Shown here: positions 57,848 through 63,682 of the stretch, piece by piece | How positions within the stretch are numbered: position 1 is the stretch's first letter | Layout: every line of letters begins with the position of its first letter | Assembly (NCBI RefSeq): GCF_017813245.1 | Contig: NZ_JAGIQL010000017.1 | Location: forward strand, 1-63,682 | Direction: 5' to 3' | DNA length: 63,682 bases | DNA from: Streptomyces montanisoli | GTDB lineage: Bacteria > Actinomycetota > Actinomycetes > Streptomycetales > Streptomycetaceae | Position numbers and translations under genes: made by a program | Notes under the pieces: model-generated | Told to the model about the DNA's origin: nothing | The model's database searches: none | What the model saw: only the letters and a program-made list of their open reading frames with translations

Positions 57848-58122
57848 CAGTGCACCACCGTCGGCTTGTTGCCGCGCAGGCGCTGGAGCAGGGCCCATGC
57901 CGAGACCAGGACCCACACGCCCTCCAGGAACACGAATCCCCACTCACGGCCGACGACGGCGGTGGCGGCCATGGCGCCGGAGCCCAGCAGGTTGGGCAGG
58001 AGGTAGCGGTAGGCGGCGGGGTCGATACGGTCGGCCTGGGCGAGCAGGAAGCAGGTGAGCACCAGTAGTGCGCCCACGACTTGCACCGCGTCGAGTAGGT
58101 CGCCCGCCGTTACGGCACTCAT
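57847..58122 (-). CDS. Small membrane protein, CBU_0592-like family, first of a pair
   Basis: This 91-residue protein has three hydrophobic segments (VQVVGALLVLTCFLLAQ, YLLPNLLGSGAMAATAVVG, WGFVFLEGVWVLVSAWALL). It shares its plan and the WGFVFLEGVW motif with the downstream paralogue, which it overlaps by one base. Start ATG 58122. It lies 70 bases downstream of the SnoaL-like gene on the same strand. Confidence 0.75.
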   Translation of the reverse strand: MSAVTAGDLLDAVQVVGALLVLTCFLLAQADRIDPAAYRYLLPNLLGSGAMAATAVVGREWGFVFLEGVWVLVSAWALLQRLRGNKPTVVH

Positions 58123-58192
58123 CGGCCTCGTCTTTCCGCTCGCCCGGCGTCCCGGGCGGGCACGCCGCCCCGATCCGTCCCCGGGGTCTCTC

Positions 58193-58786
58193 TCACGCCT
58201 GGTTCTGGTCGTCCAGCCAGTCGAGTGCCGACTGCTTGATGTTCTTCTCCTGCTCGCTGCCCTTGGTCGCGAAGACGCGGCGCACCGGGAAGCCGCTCGC
58301 GTCGAGCAGGTAGGCCAGTGCCGCGTACTCGCGCGGGGCGCGGCGGGCGGCCTCGTGGTCGAAGTCCACGGGGCCGAGGGGGAAGGTGAAGGACGCGAAG
58401 TCGTACACGCTCTTGCGGTCCAGGATCCGCCATGTGCCGTCGCGTCGCTCGACGCGGTCGATGAAGCGGTTGTGGCCGTTGCAGCCCAGTCCGAGGCGTG
58501 TGTTCTCGCCGATGATGATCGCGTTGGTCTCGCTGACGGCGCGGTCGCCGTCAGCGGAGAAGGTCACCGACGGCGCCGTGATGATGTGCTTGGTGCGGAA
58601 GTCCGAGGTGCCCATCCGTGCGGAGGCGTCCACGAAGTCGGAGGCCAGGCCCTCGAACCAGGTGATCTCGATGCGGGCCTGCGGGTGGAAGAGGTCACGC
58701 AGCCGGTCCCACTCCCCCAGGTCGCGGTGGATCCAGCCGGTCATGAGGTCGGTGATGTCCTGGCGGTCTTGCAGTGTCGCTGTCAT
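58193..58786 (-). CDS. SnoaL/NTF2-like protein
   Basis: This 197-residue protein has a SnoaL_4-type NTF2-like fold (ITDLMTGWIHRDLGEWDRLRD, then FHPQARIEITWFEG, RFIDRVERRDGTWRILDRK). Members include ring-hydroxylating-dioxygenase small-subunit-like proteins, polyketide cyclases and dehydratases. ATG 58786 has GGAGG only one or two bases upstream, so the true start may differ. It is divergent from the LysR gene at 58871 and is the obvious target of that regulator. Confidence 0.8.
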   Translation of the reverse strand: MTATLQDRQDITDLMTGWIHRDLGEWDRLRDLFHPQARIEITWFEGLASDFVDASARMGTSDFRTKHIITAPSVTFSADGDRAVSETNAIIIGENTRLGLGCNGHNRFIDRVERRDGTWRILDRKSVYDFASFTFPLGPVDFDHEAARRAPREYAALAYLLDASGFPVRRVFATKGSEQEKNIKQSALDWLDDQNQA

Positions 58787-58810
58787 GCCTCCAGTGTCAG
58801 GACCCACGTA

Positions 58811-58846
58811 CGATCGGTCCAACTGAATGATTCGATTGACCGATCG
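58811..58846. promoter_or_regulatory. LysR operator candidate (CGATCGGTC-N18-GACCGATCG)
   Basis: Perfect 9-bp inverted repeat with an 18-base spacer inside the 84-base divergent region of the SnoaL-like and LysR genes. The spacer is AT-rich for this DNA (AACTGAATGATTCGATT), fitting overlapping promoters. Confidence 0.65.
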
Positions 58847-58870
58847 ATTGGGCCGATGGGAGGAGTCGTC

Positions 58871-59755
58871 GTGGAGCTGCGGCATCTGCGCTATTTCGTG
58901 GCGGTTGCGGAGGAGCGTCACTTCGGCCGGGCGGCCGCCCGGCTGCACGTGACCCAGTCGACTCTCAGCGCCCAGGTGCAGGGCCTGGAGCGCGAGGTGG
59001 GGGGACCGCTCTTCCTGCGCACGAGCAGGAGGGTGGAGCTGTCCGAGGCCGGTGAGCTGATGCTCGCGGAGGCGCGCCGTGCGCTGGCGCAGGCCGACCG
59101 CGCGTTGAAGATCGCCAGGCAGTCGATCAGCGGCGAGGTCGGCGTCCTGCGAGTGGGCTTCTCCGGGATCGTGGTGCTGGACGGTGTGCTGCCGGCGGAC
59201 CTGCGCCGCTTCCACCGGACCCACCCGCGAGTGGAGATCAGCGTCAGCGAACTCCCGCCCGTCGCACAGGCCGAGGGGATTCGGGAAGGGACGATCGACG
59301 TGGGCTACTGCCCCGACCTCGGCCTCGACGACGTGGGCGACCTGGTGCTGACGCGCCGCACCCGGACGTCGCTTGCCGTCGCCCTCCCGAACGAGCACGC
59401 GTTGGCGGCGGCGTCCTCGGTCACTGCGGCCGAACTCGCCGGCGACGATCTGATCGTGTACGCGGCCGCCGAGGGCGACCGGACGGTGCTCGCGCGCCTC
59501 GGGACCAGCCCCGAGGAACATCCGGCCCGTATTCACCTGGTCACCGGCACACTCGGGGCGCTCGCGCTCGCGGCAGCCGGTGCGGGTGTGGCCATCGTCC
59601 CCGCTGCCACCGAGCGCATCACGCTGCCGGGTCTGAAGCTCCTGCCCCTGCGCGACGCCACTGGCGTGGACATCGTGACGATCACCCGGCCCGACGAGTC
59701 CTCGGGCCCGGTCCTGGCGTTCCTCTCCGGCCATCCGCGGTCCCCCGCGATCTGA
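58871..59755 (+). CDS. LysR-family transcriptional regulator
   Basis: This 294-residue protein has the N-terminal winged HTH (ELRHLRYFVAVAEERHFGRA, AAARLHVTQSTLSAQVQGLE) and a periplasmic-binding-like effector domain (GVLRVGFSGIVVLDGVLP and onward). GTG 58871 is preceded by GGAGG. It is divergent from the SnoaL-like gene with a perfect inverted repeat between. The stop is 41 bases before the tRNA terminator hairpin. Confidence 0.9.
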   Translation: MELRHLRYFVAVAEERHFGRAAARLHVTQSTLSAQVQGLEREVGGPLFLRTSRRVELSEAGELMLAEARRALAQADRALKIARQSISGEVGVLRVGFSGIVVLDGVLPADLRRFHRTHPRVEISVSELPPVAQAEGIREGTIDVGYCPDLGLDDVGDLVLTRRTRTSLAVALPNEHALAAASSVTAAELAGDDLIVYAAAEGDRTVLARLGTSPEEHPARIHLVTGTLGALALAAAGAGVAIVPAATERITLPGLKLLPLRDATGVDIVTITRPDESSGPVLAFLSGHPRSPAI

Positions 59756-59796
59756 GCGACCGGGTCGCGCCTTCGAGGGACCATGGCCGAACACGT

Positions 59797-59832
59797 CAGG
59801 GGCGGTTCCGGATTGCTCCGAAACCGCCCCTG
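59797..59832 (-). terminator. Terminator of the tRNA-Pro gene
   Basis: An 11-bp outer stem (59797-59807 with 59822-59832), one C-A mismatch and a 3-bp inner stem around a six-base loop, 17 bases after the tRNA 3' end. Confidence 0.8.
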
Positions 59833-59849
59833 CTACGACTGTCTCCAGT

Positions 59850-59922
<73 letters not shown>

Positions 59923-60134
59923 ATGCCCGTATGACCTGGGGTTTCCCCCGGCCGAACGCGCAAGAGAACAATACCGCACTCACATGCCTGGTCACGAACA
60001 CGCTGGTCACGCATCACCTGCTTCGGCAGGCTGCCCCACGGTCACCGCCAGGGCCCGCCACGGCGGGCATCGGACGGCGCCGCGGGGGAAGCTGGTCGAG
60101 GGACACCCGGACACCTTGTGGAGAGGACCACGCC

Positions 60135-60647
60135 ATGCCCGTAAGCACGGACCTGCTCATCGACGGCTTCGGCCGGATCCGGGAGGTGGTGCACGAAGCG
60201 GTGGACGGGCTGAGCCCCGACGACCTGGCCACCCGGCTCGACGAGGGCGCGAACTCGATCACCTGGCTGGTCTGGCACCTCACCCGGGTCCAGGACGATC
60301 ACATGGCCGACGCGTCCGGGTCGGAACAGGTATGGACGTCGGACGGCTGGTCGGGCCGGTTCGACCTGCCGTTCAAGCCCGGCGCCACCGGCTACGGCCA
60401 CTCGTCGCGTGACGTCGCCTCGGTCAGCGGCGTCTCGGCCGAGCTGCTCGCCGGCTACCACGACGCCGTGCACGACAGGACGGTCGCCTACCTGCGCACG
60501 CTCGGGGACGCGGACTTCGCGCGCGTCGTCGACGACTCCTGGACGCCCGCGGTCACGCTCGGCGTGCGGCTCGTCAGCGTGATGTCGGACGACCTCCAGC
60601 ACGCGGGGCAGGCCGCCTTCGTCCGCGGGGTGCTGGAGCGGCGATAG
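60135..60647 (+). CDS. DinB-like (DUF664-type) protein
   Basis: This 170-residue four-helix-bundle protein has the metal-type His positions of the DinB/YfiT superfamily (NSITWLVWHLTRVQDDH near residue 40, and HAGQAAFVRG near the end). Family members include mycothiol- or bacillithiol-dependent enzymes, but most are uncharacterised. GAGAGGA is nine bases before ATG 60135. It converges with the lipase gene, with a terminator between. It appears to belong to the conserved flank. Confidence 0.87.
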   Translation: MPVSTDLLIDGFGRIREVVHEAVDGLSPDDLATRLDEGANSITWLVWHLTRVQDDHMADASGSEQVWTSDGWSGRFDLPFKPGATGYGHSSRDVASVSGVSAELLAGYHDAVHDRTVAYLRTLGDADFARVVDDSWTPAVTLGVRLVSVMSDDLQHAGQAAFVRGVLERR

Positions 60648-60655
60648 CCCGGGAG

Positions 60656-60700
60656 GAGGGGTGGGCCCGGCGTCCGGCCGGCGTCCGGGCCCACCCCCTC
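60656..60700. terminator. Bidirectional terminator
   Basis: A 15-bp stem (60656-60670 with 60685-60700, one bulged C) and 14-base loop lie between the convergent DinB-like and lipase genes. The hairpin includes part of the lipase stop codon. Confidence 0.8.
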
Positions 60701-61631
60701 ACAGCACCCGCTCGTCCAGCCAGTCGGTGAGGTCCCTGTGCACCTGGTCGCGGTTGGTCTCGTTGAGGATCTCGTGCCGGGCCCCGGGGTACGCCTTCCA
60801 GGTCAGATCGGTCATGCCGCGGTAGCGGAAGTCCTCGAGCAGCTCGTAGACGAGCGTCATCCGCTGGTGGCACGGGTCCTGGTCGCCGACCGCCACGTGC
60901 ACGGGCAGGTCGGCGGGGACGGCGGCCAGCGCGCGCGGATCGTTGATCTTGCGCACGCCCAGCACCCAGTCGAGCGCGAGCCCGGCCGAGAAGGGGAAGC
61001 CGCACCGCTCGTCCGCCACGTAGGCGTCGACCTCCGCCTCGTCGCGGGAGAGCCACTCGAACCCTGTGCGGTGCTCGTACGGGTCGTTGAGCGAGGCGAA
61101 GAGGTCCGAGAGGAAGGGCGACCGTGCGTCCCGTCCCTCCTCGGCGGCCTCCAGTTCGAGGCGTACGGCCGTCTCCGCGATCTCGCAGCCGGGCAGCGAG
61201 CGGAACGTGCCGGTGAGGATCAGGCCCGCCAGGTCGTCCGGGTACTCCTGGGCGTAGTCCCTGGCCAGCATCGACCCCATGCTGTGGCCGAGCAGGAAGA
61301 GCGGCACGCCCGGGAAGAGCGTGCGCGCCTTGCCGCCCGCCGTTCGCAGGTCGTCGACGTTGGCGCGCCAGCTGTCGCCGTCCGTGCCGCCGCTGCCGAA
61401 GCCGCCGGTGGACGTGGCGGTCGCGCCGTGACCGCGCAGGTCGGTGGCGAGCACGCCGTAGCCGTGCGCCGTCAGGTACTGGGCGAACCGGTCGTAGCGC
61501 AGGGCGTGTTCGGCGGCGCCGTGCGCGATCTGCACCAGTGCCCTGGGCCTGCCGCCGTCGGGGAGCCAGGTGTATCCGGCGATCTGGACGCCGTCGTGGG
61601 CGGTCAGCAGTCCCGGCGTGCAGTTGGTCAT
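60699..61631 (-). CDS. Alpha/beta hydrolase, monoacylglycerol lipase-like
   Basis: This 310-residue serine hydrolase of the lysophospholipase/monoacylglycerol lipase group has IAHGAAEHALRYDRFAQYL (oxyanion HGxxEH), ATDLRGHGAT, the nucleophile in LLGHSMGSMLARDYA (Ser about 116), an acid in VGDQDPCH and the catalytic His in GARHEILNE. ATG 61631 has GGAGG eight bases upstream. It lies about 150 bases downstream of cvnD on the same strand. Confidence 0.88.
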   Translation of the reverse strand: MTNCTPGLLTAHDGVQIAGYTWLPDGGRPRALVQIAHGAAEHALRYDRFAQYLTAHGYGVLATDLRGHGATATSTGGFGSGGTDGDSWRANVDDLRTAGGKARTLFPGVPLFLLGHSMGSMLARDYAQEYPDDLAGLILTGTFRSLPGCEIAETAVRLELEAAEEGRDARSPFLSDLFASLNDPYEHRTGFEWLSRDEAEVDAYVADERCGFPFSAGLALDWVLGVRKINDPRALAAVPADLPVHVAVGDQDPCHQRMTLVYELLEDFRYRGMTDLTWKAYPGARHEILNETNRDQVHRDLTDWLDERVL

Positions 61632-61784
61632 GGGCGGGTCCTCCGGTCGCGGTGCGGTCTTCGTCCGTCCCCGTGCCTCTTTCCCCGTGCCGCCACGCCA
61701 TGCCCGCACGGAGCCCTCTGTCCTCCCTGCGGTGGATCGCGGCGACCGGGGAGGGTCACGAAGGAGGTCACGAACGGCCGCCGG

Positions 61785-62486
61785 TCACAGCGCCGCCCCG
61801 ACGGAGGTGACGGTGGTGAGCAGGTGCTGGACGAGGGTGACGAGGGTGCGGATGCCGGAGCTGGCGATCCTGGCGTCGCACAGGATCACCGGCACCCGGC
61901 CGTCGAGCCCGAGTGCGGCCCTGACCTCCTCCGGGTCGTAGCGGTACGACCCGTCGAACTCGTTGACGGCGACGACGAAGCCGATGCCTCGCTGCTCGAA
62001 GAAGTCCACGGCCGAGAAGGACTGTTCGAGACGGCGGGTGTCGGCGAGCACGACAGCGCCGAGCGCGCCCTCGCACAGCTCGTCCCACAGGAACCAGAAA
62101 CGCTCCTGGCCTGGCGTGCCGAACAGGTAGAGCACGTGGCGCGGATCGAGCGTGATCCGCCCGAAGTCCATCGCCACGGTCGTGGACGTCTTGGCCTCGA
62201 CGCCGGTGAGGTCGTCGAGGCCCGCGCCCACCTGCGTGAGCAGCTCCTCCGTACTGAGCGGGGCGATCTCGCTGACCGCCCCGACGAAGGTCGTCTTGCC
62301 GGCCCCGAAGCCGCCCGCCACCAGCACCTTGAGCGCCTGCGGGAAGACCTCGGGCTCGGTCGGCGCGGGGCGCTCGCCCGCCGTGCCGGGTTCGGGCGGC
62401 CGCGGCGCCGGGGCGCGCGGTGCGGGGGCGGGCGCGGTGTCGACCGCGGACGCGGAAACGGGTTCAGAGCTGTCGTCGTAGGCCAT
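61785..62486 (-). CDS. cvnD: Conservon CvnD-type small GTPase-like protein
   Basis: This 233-residue protein has a Pro/Ala-rich N-terminal tail of about 50 residues and a Ras/MglA-like GTPase domain with P-loop GGFGAGKTTF, TTVAMDFGRI (switch I), LFGTPGQERFWF (switch II) and VAVNEFDG (NxxD-like). It is the fourth component of the conservon: a membrane histidine-kinase-like protein with roadblock, DUF742 and GTPase partners. ATG 62486 overlaps the cvnC end by 23 bases. Several conservons exist per Streptomyces genome; which one this is cannot be told from this part alone. Confidence 0.93.
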   Translation of the reverse strand: MAYDDSSEPVSASAVDTAPAPAPRAPAPRPPEPGTAGERPAPTEPEVFPQALKVLVAGGFGAGKTTFVGAVSEIAPLSTEELLTQVGAGLDDLTGVEAKTSTTVAMDFGRITLDPRHVLYLFGTPGQERFWFLWDELCEGALGAVVLADTRRLEQSFSAVDFFEQRGIGFVVAVNEFDGSYRYDPEEVRAALGLDGRVPVILCDARIASSGIRTLVTLVQHLLTTVTSVGAAL

Positions 62487-62835
62487 CGAGCACCGCCTCA
62501 AGCAGTAACTGGTCGGTGGGGTCCCGGAACCGGGAGGGTGGGCGCACACGGATCGCGCCGCACTGCACCAGGTCGGCGAGGAGGATCTTGGTGACCGTCG
62601 CGGGCAGTCCCATGCGCCCCGCGATCTCCGCGACCGGCGTGGGCGCGGGGCAGAGCCCGAGCACCTGGCCGTGTTCGGGCCCGAGCGGCCCGTCGGGGGC
62701 GCTGCCGGTGGATATCACCAGCGTCAGCAGGTCGAGGGCGACCGCGGGCCGTGTCCTGCCGCCGCTCACCGTGTACGGGCGGACGAGCCGCCCCGCCGCG
62801 CCGTCGAGCAAGGGCCCGTCCTTCGGGGCCGGCAC
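62464..62835 (-). CDS. cvnC: Conservon CvnC-type DUF742 protein
   Basis: This 123-residue protein has the DUF742 features GRLVRPYTVSGGRTRP, EIAGRMGLPATVTKILLADL and a Leu-rich end. It starts at ATG 62835, three bases after the cvnB stop, and overlaps cvnD by 23 bases. It is a cytosolic member of the conservon complex and probably DNA-binding-like in fold (winged helix). Confidence 0.93.
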   Translation of the reverse strand: MPAPKDGPLLDGAAGRLVRPYTVSGGRTRPAVALDLLTLVISTGSAPDGPLGPEHGQVLGLCPAPTPVAEIAGRMGLPATVTKILLADLVQCGAIRVRPPSRFRDPTDQLLLEAVLDGLRRQL

Positions 62836-62838
62836 CTG

Positions 62839-63273
62839 TCACCGCCCCGCGTCGCTCGCGCTGCCCGCCGGCCGCCGCGCGGGGATGGCCAGGTAGGGGC
62901 GCACGCTTTTGACCAGCATCGCCATCTCGTAGCCGAGGATGGCGGCATCCGCCTCGCGCCCGGCGAGTACCGCGAGGCAGGTGCCGCTGCCGGCCGTGGT
63001 CACGAACAGCAGCGTCGCGTCGAGCTCGACGACGACCTGCCGCACTCCCCCGCTGTCGCCGAACCGCGCACCGGCGCTGCGGCCCAGCGAGTAGAGGCCT
63101 GAGGCCAGCGCCGCCATGTGGTCGGCGCTGTCGGGGTCGAGGCCGTGCAGGGATCTGACCAGCCCGTCGGAGGAGAGCAGCACCGCGCTGCGTGTGTACG
63201 GGACGCGCTGGACGAGACCGGCGAGCAGCCAGTCCAGATCCTGGGCGTGACCGGTCGATACGTCGCTCGCCAT
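62839..63273 (-). CDS. cvnB: Conservon CvnB-type roadblock/LC7 protein
   Basis: This 144-residue roadblock/LC7 protein has DLDWLLAGLVQRVPYTRSAV, LLSSDGLVRSLHGLD and FVTTAGSGTCLAVLA. ATG 63273 is chosen, seven bases after the cvnA stop; the frame to 63384 overlaps cvnA. It presumably acts as the GTPase-regulating partner of CvnD, as in MglB/MglA pairs. Confidence 0.93.
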   Translation of the reverse strand: MASDVSTGHAQDLDWLLAGLVQRVPYTRSAVLLSSDGLVRSLHGLDPDSADHMAALASGLYSLGRSAGARFGDSGGVRQVVVELDATLLFVTTAGSGTCLAVLAGREADAAILGYEMAMLVKSVRPYLAIPARRPAGSASDAGR

Positions 63274-63280
63274 CGTGTGT

Positions 63281-63682
63281 CTACTCCTCGGTGGTGGGGG
63301 TGCGGCGGTGCGCTTCACGCTGCTGCGGAGCCTGGCGCTCTGCGGGCTGCCTGCGGGGCAGGCCCGGTTTCTCGACGGGGGCACGCGGGGCGGCGGCCTC
63401 GGGCGCCGGGGGTGCGGCGACCGTCCCGGCCTGCCCGCCCGGCTCGGTCTCGGCGAGCCCGATGCCGCGGCGGAAGGCGGCCATCAGGCCGGGGTCGTGG
63501 CCGGCCGGCTCGCCGGGCCCCTCGGCCGGCGGTGCGGGCGGGCGCTCCCTGAGCTGCGGTGCCATGTGGTCCTGGCCCTGTCGCTTCGGCAGCTCGGGGC
63601 GGCCGGGCGGCGCTGCGGCGCGTGCCGGGGACGGCACCGCGGTGGTCGCCGGATCGGGCGCCGCCGCGGGAGCGTGGGCGGG
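63281..63682 (-). CDS. cvnA: C-terminal end of conservon CvnA-type histidine-kinase-like protein (partial)
   Basis: The last 133 codons of a minus-strand gene that continues past the right edge. This part is Pro/Ala/Arg-rich, with GLMAAFRRGIGLAE, and ends RRTPTTEE. It is low-complexity, as is usual for the C-terminal tails of CvnA proteins. Identity is inferred from its position directly upstream of cvnB (seven-base gap) rather than from a visible kinase domain. Confidence 0.8.
   Translation of the reverse strand, partial: PAHAPAAAPDPATTAVPSPARAAAPPGRPELPKRQGQDHMAPQLRERPPAPPAEGPGEPAGHDPGLMAAFRRGIGLAETEPGGQAGTVAAPPAPEAAAPRAPVEKPGLPRRQPAERQAPQQREAHRRTPTTEE

Overview
The DNA is very GC-rich, with strong third-codon GC bias, frequent GTG starts (one TTG), AGGAGG-type ribosome binding sites and many long antisense shadow frames. 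With a conservon (cvn) operon and a regulator of the NsdA-like TPR family, this points to a Streptomyces or close relative. Flanks look like conserved chromosome. The left flank (1-5.8 kb) has a DNA primase/polymerase-type protein, the TPR regulator, a repeat-rich membrane protein and two small membrane proteins. The right flank (59.8 kb to the end) has tRNA-Pro(GGG), a DinB-type protein, a lipase-like hydrolase and cvnDCBA (cvnA runs off the edge). The roughly 52 kb between looks accessory.

Accessory layout. (a) 5.8-11.9 kb: an ALF-repeat protein gene and a sugar ABC-permease gene, both missing their 5' ends and joined near 7.94 kb, followed by a second permease, a GH20 beta-N-acetylhexosaminidase and a GntR/HutC regulator (a das-like amino-sugar operon without its binding protein). 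(b) 11.9-19.7 kb: GH59 galactosidase, GH15 enzyme and a large secreted beta-helix protein with two discoidin domains. (c) 19.8-39.9 kb: a catabolic island with five amidohydrolase-superfamily proteins, two flavoprotein hydroxylases, an extradiol dioxygenase, an FAH-family enzyme, an aldehyde dehydrogenase, an alpha/beta hydrolase, a pyruvate-dehydrogenase-E1-like protein and TetR, IclR, GntR and Lrp regulators. It reads as hydroxylation, meta ring cleavage and processing to central metabolites; the substrate is not evident. (d) 40-50.2 kb: a beta-glycoside locus with a ROK regulator, a broken GH3 gene, an orphan sugar-binding lipoprotein, an intact GH3, a secreted TIM-barrel glycosidase and a GH30. 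(e) 50.3-53.4 kb: a MarR-controlled flavoprotein and cyclase pair. (f) 53.4-59.8 kb: a broken Tat-secreted protein gene, a 1152-residue secreted GH3, paired small membrane proteins and a LysR/SnoaL-like divergent pair.

The most unusual features are these. First, several genes have been cut by deletions that leave recognisable ends: near 7.94, 39.86, 42.57 and 53.66 kb, plus a one-base frameshift near 41.55 kb. Second, a 59-bp promoter/operator element occurs twice in the catabolic island, 9.4 kb apart (50/59 identical), each copy in front of a decarboxylase-type amidohydrolase. Third, an identical 14-bp palindrome lies upstream of two widely separated secreted-glycosidase genes, with no LacI regulator in the window.
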